Shown here: one piece after another, positions 1 to 5,099 of the stretch
Layout: every line of letters begins with the position of its first letter
Position numbering within the stretch: the first letter of the stretch is position 1
DNA from: Betaproteobacteria bacterium
GTDB taxonomy: Bacteria > Pseudomonadota > Gammaproteobacteria > Burkholderiales > Burkholderiaceae_C
Assembly: GCA_009927195.1 (NCBI GenBank)
Contig: RFNL01000260.1
Location: 1-6,733 of the forward strand
DNA: 6,733 bases
Reading direction: 5' to 3'
The notes under the pieces: model-generated
Told to the model about the DNA's origin: nothing
Databases searched by the model: none
The model's input: the letters and a program-made list of their open reading frames with translations, nothing else
Position numbers and translations under genes: made by a program

Positions 1-4
1 GGCT

Positions 5-20
5 TGCACACCCGTGTGCA
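5..20. repeat. Inverted repeat spanning the SRAP start codon
   Basis: The 16 bases TGCACACCCGTGTGCA form a perfect dyad with 7-bp arms (TGCACAC / GTGTGCA) around a CC centre. As RNA this is a 6-bp stem with a CCCG tetraloop. The GTG start codon (14-16) and the Cys2 codon (17-19) of the SRAP gene lie in the loop and the 3' arm. Such a hairpin could limit start-codon access, or the DNA dyad could be a protein-binding site. It does not resemble the CTGT-N8-ACAG LexA box. The function is inference only; the symmetry is directly visible. Confidence 0.4.
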
Positions 21-676
21 TCAATTTCACCCCCACCCGTCAAACCGAATGGGCCACCCGCACCTTGGGGGTGGGTTGGCCGCAAGGCCATCCTCCGGAG
101 GCCTTCCCGGGTTATGAGGCGCCCATTGTGGTGCGCAGCCATCAGCAAGGTCGGCAAGTTGCAGGGCAAGCCCGTTTTGGCCTGGTACCGCCTTGGGCCA
201 AAGATGTGACTTTTGGCCGCCACACGGTCAACGCCAGGAGCGAGACGGCTGCGAGCAAGCCCAGTTTTCGAAACGCTTGGCAAGCTCGTCAATTTGCCTT
301 GTTATTGGTGGATCGCTTTTTTGAACCCTGTTATGAAAGTGGCCGATCGGTGCGCTGGTCGATCGCCGCCCATGATGGCCTGCCTTTGGGATTGCCTTGT
401 TTGTGGGAGCGCTGGCGCGATGGGGCCACAGGTGCAACGGTGGTGTCGTTTGCCATGCTGACCGTCCATGCTGGCGCACATCCCCTGATGCAACGCTTTC
501 ACAAAAGCGGCGAAGAAAAACGTGCGCCCGTGATGCTGCCGACTTCTTTGTGGGATGAGTGGTTGGCCGCTACCCCAACAGCGGCCACTGAATTGTTGGA
601 TTTGAAGTGGGCCCCGCCATTGGTGGGGCACAGTGACCCGCTGCCGCCACGCGGCCGCAAAACCGTAACGGCCTAG
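14..676 (+). CDS. SRAP (SOS response-associated peptidase) family protein, YedK/HMCES type
   Basis: The 220-aa product belongs to the SRAP family, whose members bind abasic sites in single-stranded DNA and form a thiazolidine DNA-protein crosslink through Cys2 after removal of Met1. The visible family signature is Cys2, the segment FGLVPPWAKD (55-64), NARSE (73-77, giving the DNA-contacting Asn73 and Arg75), Glu104 in DRFFEP and His163 in MQRFHK. The length matches YedK (about 220 aa). The GTG start at 14 is fixed by the need for cysteine as residue 2. The N-terminus reads MCINF rather than the common MCGR(F/Y), and the usual FYEW around the catalytic Glu is FFEPC, so this is a divergent subfamily. 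The gene ends in TAG directly abutting the stop of the convergent acyltransferase gene. Its promoter and ribosome-binding site lie mostly outside the window. Confidence 0.92.
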   Translation: MCINFTPTRQTEWATRTLGVGWPQGHPPEAFPGYEAPIVVRSHQQGRQVAGQARFGLVPPWAKDVTFGRHTVNARSETAASKPSFRNAWQARQFALLLVDRFFEPCYESGRSVRWSIAAHDGLPLGLPCLWERWRDGATGATVVSFAMLTVHAGAHPLMQRFHKSGEEKRAPVMLPTSLWDEWLAATPTAATELLDLKWAPPLVGHSDPLPPRGRKTVTA

Positions 677-1360
677 TCAGTCTGTGACAAATTGCTGTGG
701 ATTTTTTCCCTTGAAGGGGGCGTAAAAGGCTTTGATGCGAACCATGTCGGTTTCAATCTCTCCGCTGGGCTCGAACACCGGACCCAAACCACTGACCTTT
801 CTGGCGTAATCCATGAAGCCCAACACAATGGGCACTTTTGCGCCCGTGGCAATGTAATAAAAACCGGTTTTCCAATAGCGGGTTTGGCTGCGGGTTCCCT
901 CTGGCGGAACCACCAGTTGCACCGGCCCTTCGGCTTCGATGAGGGCTTGCACCGATGCCGCCACCAAATTATTGGCTTTCGCGCGCTGCACTGGAATACC
1001 TCCCAGCCACATCATCAGGCCGCGAAACGGAAAACGAAATAGTTGCACCTTGCCCATCCAGTAAATGTTCAGTCGCAACGCAAATGCCACCATCAAAGTA
1101 TAGGGCAGGTCCCAGTTGCTGGTGTGGGGTGCGGCAATCAGCACGCTTTTATACCCATTGGCGGGCAATTGGCCCTCTAATTTCCATCCAGTGGCCTTGA
1201 GAAATAAGACTGAGAACCAGCGCAATGCAGTATTGACGACAGGGGTTTGAAAAATGGTGCGGTGCATGGGGCTGGGGTATTGGCCAGCCATGGATAGCCG
1301 ACAAATGCGCGTGAATCTTGGAGGGTGATTATGGGGTTTGGGCGCATGGTCGAAATTCAT
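677..1360 (-). CDS. PlsC-like 1-acylglycerol-3-phosphate acyltransferase family protein
   Basis: The product (up to 227 aa) is a lysophospholipid/glycerol-phosphate acyltransferase-like protein, a family that transfers acyl chains from acyl-ACP or acyl-CoA at the inner membrane. In order it shows the HX4D catalytic block (His79-Thr-Ser-Asn-Trp-Asp84), a GKVQLFRFPFRG segment (103-114), the GIPVQR block (121-126) and the phosphate-binding PPEGTRS block (152-158). The exact acceptor is not evident; small Proteobacterial proteins of this type are often simply called acyltransferases. The start is uncertain. The first 31 residues (His/Pro-rich) do not look like the family, none of the candidate ATGs has a good Shine-Dalgarno, and a start at Met32 (codon 1265-1267; MHRTIFQTP...) or Met24 (1289-1291) is quite possible. 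A CATAAT -10-like hexamer (minus strand, 1333-1328) inside the extended start region would favour the shorter forms. Gene position and family are secure. Confidence 0.87.
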   Translation of the reverse strand: MNFDHAPKPHNHPPRFTRICRLSMAGQYPSPMHRTIFQTPVVNTALRWFSVLFLKATGWKLEGQLPANGYKSVLIAAPHTSNWDLPYTLMVAFALRLNIYWMGKVQLFRFPFRGLMMWLGGIPVQRAKANNLVAASVQALIEAEGPVQLVVPPEGTRSQTRYWKTGFYYIATGAKVPIVLGFMDYARKVSGLGPVFEPSGEIETDMVRIKAFYAPFKGKNPQQFVTD

Positions 1361-1413
1361 TTATTTGTATTCAATAAATCATGTCCACGTCTTCCATTGG
1401 TGTACTTGTGGCA

Positions 1414-1429
1414 TTGACTGGCCTGTCAA
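1414..1429. repeat. 16-bp dyad, candidate operator between divergent genes
   Basis: TTGACTGGCCTGTCAA is an interrupted palindrome: arms TTGAC / GTCAA flank a symmetric GGCC core, with one mismatched pair (T/T) among eight. It lies in the only sizeable intergenic region (1361-1478), between the minus-strand acyltransferase gene and nudB. Each arm resembles a -35 hexamer, TTGACT reading right and a perfect TTGACA reading left (1429-1424), so a regulator bound here could affect both directions. The leftward -10 at optimal spacing (AGTACA, 1406-1401) is poor. The AT-rich patch at 1361-1380 may hold another start region for the acyltransferase. No specific regulator family is recognised. Confidence 0.4.
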
Positions 1430-1442
1430 AATGCAAAATACG
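1414..1442 (+). promoter_or_regulatory. Candidate sigma70 promoter for the nudB operon
   Basis: A TTGACT -35 element (1414-1419, five of six consensus bases) is followed after 17 bp by AATACG (1437-1442, three of six). Transcription would start near 1449, giving a leader of about 30 nt before the nudB ATG at 1479. The -10 is weak, so either activation is needed or the real promoter differs. It is the best rightward candidate upstream of the seven-gene run. Confidence 0.3.
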
Positions 1443-1478
1443 AAGGCCATGGACAAATGGCAACGATCCTGAACTTGC

Positions 1479-1979
1479 ATGAAACCCGTTTACAAATTGC
1501 CCCAATCGGTGTTGGTGGTCATCCACACCGTGGACCAACAGGTGTTGCTGCTGCGCCGTGTCGACCTGGGCAGTTGGCAATCGGTCACTGGCAGCAAGGA
1601 TCATGACGCTGAGACCTATGCCCAAACAGCGGCACGTGAAGTGGCCGAGGAAACCGGCTTGGATGTGCATACCCCCGGCTTTGCGTTACGGGATTGGGGC
1701 TTGGAAAACATTTACGACATCTACCCCCAATACTGGCCGCGTTATGCGCCGGGAGTGCGGCGCAACACCGAGCATGTGTTCGGTTTGCGATTGCCCCATG
1801 TGGTACCCATTGTGTTGAGCCCCACAGAGCACACCGAGTACCGATGGTTGCCCTGGTTGCACGCCGCAGACGAGGTGTTTTCGCCGTCCAACGCGGAGGC
1901 CATATTGATGTTGCCGCACCAGACAGCGTTGGACGACCAAGCTGGTTTGAGCGCGCCCAAAGCAAAGGCGCGGCGATGA
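1479..1979 (+). CDS. nudB: Dihydroneopterin triphosphate diphosphatase (Nudix hydrolase NudB)
   Basis: The 166-aa product matches NudB (E. coli about 150 aa), which removes pyrophosphate from 7,8-dihydroneopterin triphosphate in the cytoplasm, the step after FolE in folate synthesis. The N-terminus MKPVYKLPQSVLVVI parallels E. coli NudB (MKDKVYKRPVSILVVIY). WQSVTGS leads into the Nudix box: Gly38, Glu45, Arg53-Glu54, Glu57-Glu58, Gly60, the Mg2+-binding helix. RYAPGVRRNTEHVF (88-101) is a NudB-specific segment rather than a general Nudix feature. The box has one extra residue between its Gly and first Glu (GX6E instead of GX5E), probably a clade-specific loop. The C-terminal tail (about 150-166) is longer than in E. 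coli and basic. No in-frame start precedes this ATG because a TGA lies at 1470-1472; no strong Shine-Dalgarno is visible. It overlaps the next gene by 4 bp (ATGA). The same gene run contains folE, which supplies its substrate. Confidence 0.94.
   Translation: MKPVYKLPQSVLVVIHTVDQQVLLLRRVDLGSWQSVTGSKDHDAETYAQTAAREVAEETGLDVHTPGFALRDWGLENIYDIYPQYWPRYAPGVRRNTEHVFGLRLPHVVPIVLSPTEHTEYRWLPWLHAADEVFSPSNAEAILMLPHQTALDDQAGLSAPKAKARR
1964..1968 (+). promoter_or_regulatory. Ribosome-binding site of the YbhP-like gene
   Basis: AAAGG lies 7 nt before the ATG at 1976, inside the end of nudB. It supports that ATG over the much longer open frame that continues upstream through nudB. Confidence 0.6.
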
Positions 1980-2704
1980 AAACCTTGCGCGTGGCCACCT
2001 ACAACATCCACAAAGGCGTTCAAGGTCTGGGCCCGATACGCCGTTTGGAAATCCACAATTTAGGCCATGCGATCGAGCAACTCGATGCCGACATTGTTTG
2101 CTTGCAAGAGGTGCGCAAAGAACACCGGCTGGGTCGGCAGTATTTCAAGCGTTGGCCAGACATGCCCCAGGCTGAGTTTTTGCGACCCGAGGGTTTTGTC
2201 GCTGTGTACCGCACCAATGCCTTCACCCGCCACGGTGAGCACGGCAATGCATTGCTCACCCGCTGGCCCGTGGTGGGCCATCAGCACGAGGATATATCGG
2301 ACCATCAACTCGAGCAAAGGGGTTTGCTGCATGTTGAATTGGCGGTGGATGGGCACAAGGTGCATGTGATCGTGGTTCACCTGGGCTTATTGGCCGGTTC
2401 AAGGCTGCGCCAAATTCGCCGGTTGTTTGGCTTTGTTCAGCGTGAAGTGCCCGCTGATGCGCCGTTGGTGGTGGGCGGAGATTTCAATGATTGGGCGCGC
2501 CGTTTGGATCGACCCTTGGCCCAAATGGGTCTGCGCTGTCACCATGGTTTGCCCACACCCACGTTTCCTTCGCGCATGCCCATGGTGCAACTCGATCGCA
2601 TCTACGCCCGAGGCTTGCAACCCCTCAACACCCACACCCCCCAGGGGGCTGTATGGGCGCGCATGTCCGACCATTTGCCGTTGATCGCCGAGTTTGCTTT
2701 TTAA
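1976..2704 (+). CDS. Endonuclease/exonuclease/phosphatase (EEP) family protein, YbhP-like
   Basis: The 242-aa product is a Mg2+-dependent EEP-superfamily phosphohydrolase (DNase I/inositol phosphatase fold) close to E. coli YbhP (about 253 aa). Motifs in order are YNIHKG (9-14, metal/catalytic Asn10), LQEV (43-46, metal ligand Glu45), GEHGNALLTRWP (87-98), VVHLGL (133-138, His135), GGDFNDW (167-173, Asp169 and Asn171), LDRIY (206-210) and SDHLPL (231-236, the Asp232-His233 catalytic pair). All catalytic positions are present, so it should be active. The true substrate is not known; phospholipid headgroups or nucleic acids are both possible for this fold. The start at 1976 overlaps the nudB stop in an ATGA arrangement, which implies translational coupling. 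The frame stays open upstream to 1694, but that part overlaps nudB and does not resemble the family. Next is a ClsB-type gene after 1 bp, the same pairing as ybhP-clsB in E. coli, which suggests a linked role at the membrane. Confidence 0.92.
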   Translation: MKTLRVATYNIHKGVQGLGPIRRLEIHNLGHAIEQLDADIVCLQEVRKEHRLGRQYFKRWPDMPQAEFLRPEGFVAVYRTNAFTRHGEHGNALLTRWPVVGHQHEDISDHQLEQRGLLHVELAVDGHKVHVIVVHLGLLAGSRLRQIRRLFGFVQREVPADAPLVVGGDFNDWARRLDRPLAQMGLRCHHGLPTPTFPSRMPMVQLDRIYARGLQPLNTHTPQGAVWARMSDHLPLIAEFAF

Positions 2705-2705
2705 G

Positions 2706-3887
2706 ATGCGAGCGGCCAGACCCACTGCACAAATCGCCTTGCTGGAGGGCAGCCGTGATTACTTTCCCGCCTTGATGGCGGCCATCGATGCGGCGCGCAG
2801 TGAAATCCACATAGAGACCTATATTTTTGATTTTCATGGCAGCGCTTTGGAAGTGGCGCAGGCGTTGGAGCGCGCTGCCCGGCGCGGTGTGCAAACCTGT
2901 GTCTTGGTCGATGGGGTGGGCACACCAAATATCCCCGCGCTGTGGCAAAACCGATTGGCGCAAGCAGGCGTGCAATGGCAAACCTTTGAACCCGTCGCGC
3001 CGTTGGGCTTGCTGGTGCCCAGCCGCTGGCGCCGACTTCATCGCAAGTTGTGCGTGGTTGATGGACAGGTGGCTTTTTGTGGTGGCATCAACTTGCTCGA
3101 TGACCTGTACGACCCAAACCAAGAAACGGCATTGTCTTCTCCGAGATTGGACTTTGCTGTGCGCATACAGGGCCCCTTGGTGGCGGATGTGCAGCACACC
3201 ATGCGGCAACTGTGGTGGCGCAGCCAAGCCGCACGTGATTGGCGCGACAGCAAATGGTCGTTAACGCTGGGCGCTTGGAAAAAGCCATCGGGCGATCATC
3301 ATCCCATGACCAAAGGGCGGGCGCGCTTGGTCTTGCGTGACAACCTGCGCCAGCGCAACCACATAGAGCGCCATTACCTGCACGCGCTGGGACGCGCCCG
3401 CAGCGAGGTGTGGATGGCCAATGCCTACTTCTACCCTGGTGCGCGAATGCGCCGTGCATTGCTGGCGGCGGCCCAACGAGGCGTGCGCATCACCATTTTG
3501 GTCCAAGGTCACTATGACCATGTGCTGCCTTACCGCGCTGCTCGGCATTTGTATGGACCGCTGCTCGATGCCGGTGTGCGCATCCTTGAGTACCAGATCA
3601 GCTATATGCATGCCAAAGTGGCGGTCGTTGATGGTCAGTGGGTCACGATCGGTTCATCCAACTTGGATCCATTGAGTTTGTTGTTGGCGTGCGAAGCCAA
3701 TGTGGTGGCGCGCGATGCGCTTTTGTCGCAAGCTTTAAAGTCCAGGTTGGTGCAAGCCCTTGACCAGGGTGCGCGTGAAATCAAAGCGGATGCACATGCC
3801 CAACGTGGCTGGGCAGAACGTGCCATGGACACCCTCGCAGCGGGCTTGCTGCGATTGGCCATTTTTGTCAGTGGAAAAAGCTACTGA
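2706..3887 (+). CDS. clsB: Cardiolipin synthase, ClsB type (phospholipase D superfamily)
   Basis: The 393-aa product has two PLD catalytic HKD motifs: His112-Arg-Lys114...Asp119, followed by GGIN (126-129), and His302-Ala-Lys304...Asp309, followed by GSSNLD (316-321) and Glu330. The two motifs form one active site that works through a phospho-histidine intermediate, transferring a phosphatidyl group between phospholipids at the inner membrane. Length and lack of N-terminal transmembrane helices fit ClsB (E. coli 413 aa) rather than ClsA, which has two N-terminal helices. The C-terminal segment 374-389 (MDTLAAGLLRLAIFVS) is hydrophobic/amphipathic and could hold the protein to the membrane. 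The ATG at 2706 comes 1 bp after the previous stop and gives the family-like start MRAARPTAQIALLEG; a TTG at 2694 would add only four residues. No clear Shine-Dalgarno is present, so translation is probably coupled to the YbhP-like gene. The exact lipid donors cannot be read from the sequence. Confidence 0.92.
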   Translation: MRAARPTAQIALLEGSRDYFPALMAAIDAARSEIHIETYIFDFHGSALEVAQALERAARRGVQTCVLVDGVGTPNIPALWQNRLAQAGVQWQTFEPVAPLGLLVPSRWRRLHRKLCVVDGQVAFCGGINLLDDLYDPNQETALSSPRLDFAVRIQGPLVADVQHTMRQLWWRSQAARDWRDSKWSLTLGAWKKPSGDHHPMTKGRARLVLRDNLRQRNHIERHYLHALGRARSEVWMANAYFYPGARMRRALLAAAQRGVRITILVQGHYDHVLPYRAARHLYGPLLDAGVRILEYQISYMHAKVAVVDGQWVTIGSSNLDPLSLLLACEANVVARDALLSQALKSRLVQALDQGAREIKADAHAQRGWAERAMDTLAAGLLRLAIFVSGKSY

Positions 3888-3920
3888 CCCAGTCGCTGGG
3901 CCCAACCGGTCCCGGCTTGG
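3888..3920 (+). other. Two small stem-loops in the clsB-folE spacer
   Basis: Directly after the clsB stop, CCCAG-TCG-CTGGG (3888-3900) forms a perfect 5-bp stem. It is followed by CCAACCG (3902-3908) pairing with CGG-C-TTGG (3913-3920), a 7-bp stem with one bulged C. No U-run follows either stem, so this is not a standard intrinsic terminator. It could be an mRNA processing or stability element that separates clsB from folE expression. The spacer (3888-3936) is the largest gap inside the gene run. Folding was judged by eye only. Confidence 0.3.
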
Positions 3921-3936
3921 CTGATACCATTCCAGC

Positions 3937-4662
3937 ATGTCCAAGTCCTTACAAGCCACTCCCAGCGCAGATTCGCCCGATGTGGGCACCCCTGTGTCGG
4001 TCAAAATTCGCCAGCGTTTGGAGGCCGCGCGCAAGCGTTACCACTCCAACGACAACATCGCAGAATTTCTGCAGCCTGGCGATTTGGAAGCCCTGCTCGA
4101 TGAAGTCGAGACCAAAATGCAAGGCGTGCTCGATGCTTTGGTGATCGATACCGACAACGACCACAACACCAGCAGCACTGCGCGGCGTGTGGCCAAGATG
4201 TACCTCAATGAGGTATTTCGGGGTCGCTATGTGCACGCGCCCACGGTGACCGAGTTTCCCAACGCTGAGCACCTCAATGAGTTGATGATTGTCGGTCCCA
4301 TCACCGTGCGCAGTGCCTGCAGCCATCACTTTTGCCCGGTGATGGGCAAGATTTGGATTGGCGTTTTGCCCAATGAGCACACCAATGTAATTGGCTTGTC
4401 CAAATATGCCCGCTTGGCCGAATGGGTCATGGGTCGCCCACAGATTCAAGAAGAGGCCGTGGTGCAATTGGCCGACCTGATTCAGGTCAAAACCCAGCCC
4501 GATGGTTTGGCCATCGTCATGCAAGCCACTCACTTTTGCATGGCCTGGCGTGGTGTCAAGGACATGGACAGTCGCATGATCAATTCGGTCATGCGGGGGT
4601 CATTCTTGAAAGATCCCAATTTGCGCCGTGAATTTTTGTCTTTGATTCCTCAAAAGGATTGA
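3937..4662 (+). CDS. folE: GTP cyclohydrolase I (FolE)
   Basis: The 241-aa product is a type I GTP cyclohydrolase, which converts GTP to 7,8-dihydroneopterin triphosphate plus formate, the first committed step of folate/pterin synthesis; family members are toroidal homodecamers with one zinc per active site. Visible signature: zinc ligands Cys128 and His131 in SACSHHF, Cys201 in HFCMAWRG, catalytic His130 and His199, VIGLSKYARL (151-160), RPQIQEE (167-173, carrying the guanine-binding Glu) and Arg205. The motif that reads CEHH in E. coli reads CSHH here, and the segment near SRMINSVMRGSF (212-223) departs from the E. coli TTTTSLGG region, so this is a divergent bacterial branch. The N-terminal 35 residues are polar and probably disordered. 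Length is slightly above E. coli FolE (222 aa). No strong Shine-Dalgarno precedes the ATG. The next gene, a BLUF photoreceptor, follows after 4 bp. The downstream enzyme NudB is encoded at the head of the same run. Confidence 0.94.
   Translation: MSKSLQATPSADSPDVGTPVSVKIRQRLEAARKRYHSNDNIAEFLQPGDLEALLDEVETKMQGVLDALVIDTDNDHNTSSTARRVAKMYLNEVFRGRYVHAPTVTEFPNAEHLNELMIVGPITVRSACSHHFCPVMGKIWIGVLPNEHTNVIGLSKYARLAEWVMGRPQIQEEAVVQLADLIQVKTQPDGLAIVMQATHFCMAWRGVKDMDSRMINSVMRGSFLKDPNLRREFLSLIPQKD
4653..4658 (+). promoter_or_regulatory. Ribosome-binding site of the BLUF gene
   Basis: AAAGGA lies 8 nt before the ATG at 4667, within the last codons of folE. It is one of the clearest Shine-Dalgarno sequences in the window and suggests the BLUF protein is translated efficiently from the folE message. 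Confidence 0.6.
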
Positions 4663-4666
4663 CCCC

Positions 4667-5092
4667 ATGCTGGTCCGAATGATTTATGTCAGCCGCGCCG
4701 TCAACCCCAACAGCGGCAGCGCCACCGATTCCATCCTGGCCTCAGCGCGCGAACACAATTTGTCCAATGGCATCACCGGTATCTTGTGTTACGGCGGCGG
4801 TATTTATTTGCAAGCCCTTGAAGGCGGTCGCAACCAAATCAATGCCTTGTACCAACAGATCGTGAACGACAAACGCCACAGCGATGTGGTGATTTTGTTG
4901 TACGAGGAAATCACCGAGCGCCGTTTCGGGGGTTGGACCATGGGGCAGGTCAATCTCACCCGCTTGAACACTTCCATTGTTCTCAAATACTCGGAAACCC
5001 ATGATCTCAATCCCTACGCGGTATCGGGCAGCGTTTCCCTGGCCCTGCTGGAAGAGTTGATGGCCACCGCCTCCATCATTGGGCGGGGTTGA
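4667..5092 (+). CDS. Single-domain BLUF blue-light photoreceptor
   Basis: The 141-aa product is a BLUF (sensor of blue light using FAD) protein. The flavin-site residues align with AppA by constant spacing: Tyr7 (AppA Tyr21) in IYVSRA, Asn31 (Asn45) in EHN, Gln49 (Gln63) in YLQALEGG, Trp90 (Trp104) and Met92 (Met106) in GWTMGQ. The Tyr-Gln pair that drives the light-induced hydrogen-bond switch is therefore intact. NGITGILCY (34-42) and DKRH (68-71) are further family landmarks. After the domain (about 1-95) there is only a short helical C-terminus with no EAL, GGDEF or DNA-binding output module, as in PixD/BlrB-type short BLUF proteins, so signalling must go through a protein partner. The gene sits 4 bp after folE and 7 bp before a DUF429 gene, so those products or an unlinked regulator are candidates. 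The partner is unknown. Confidence 0.94.
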   Translation: MLVRMIYVSRAVNPNSGSATDSILASAREHNLSNGITGILCYGGGIYLQALEGGRNQINALYQQIVNDKRHSDVVILLYEEITERRFGGWTMGQVNLTRLNTSIVLKYSETHDLNPYAVSGSVSLALLEELMATASIIGRG

Positions 5093-5099
5093 AACCCTG

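Noticed and set aside
1431..1472. A 13-codon leader-type small frame (MQNTKAMDKWQRS) ending just before nudB
   Set aside because: It has no Shine-Dalgarno at proper spacing and no attenuator-like codon run; its length is expected by chance.
1694..1975. A 94-codon upstream extension of the YbhP-like frame
   Set aside because: It overlaps the conserved nudB gene, does not look like the EEP family, and the ATG at 1976 has an RBS and matches YbhP's N-terminus.
3949..4533. A 194-codon minus-strand open frame opposite folE
   Set aside because: It is a shadow of folE codon use, with no domain-like content and no RBS evidence.
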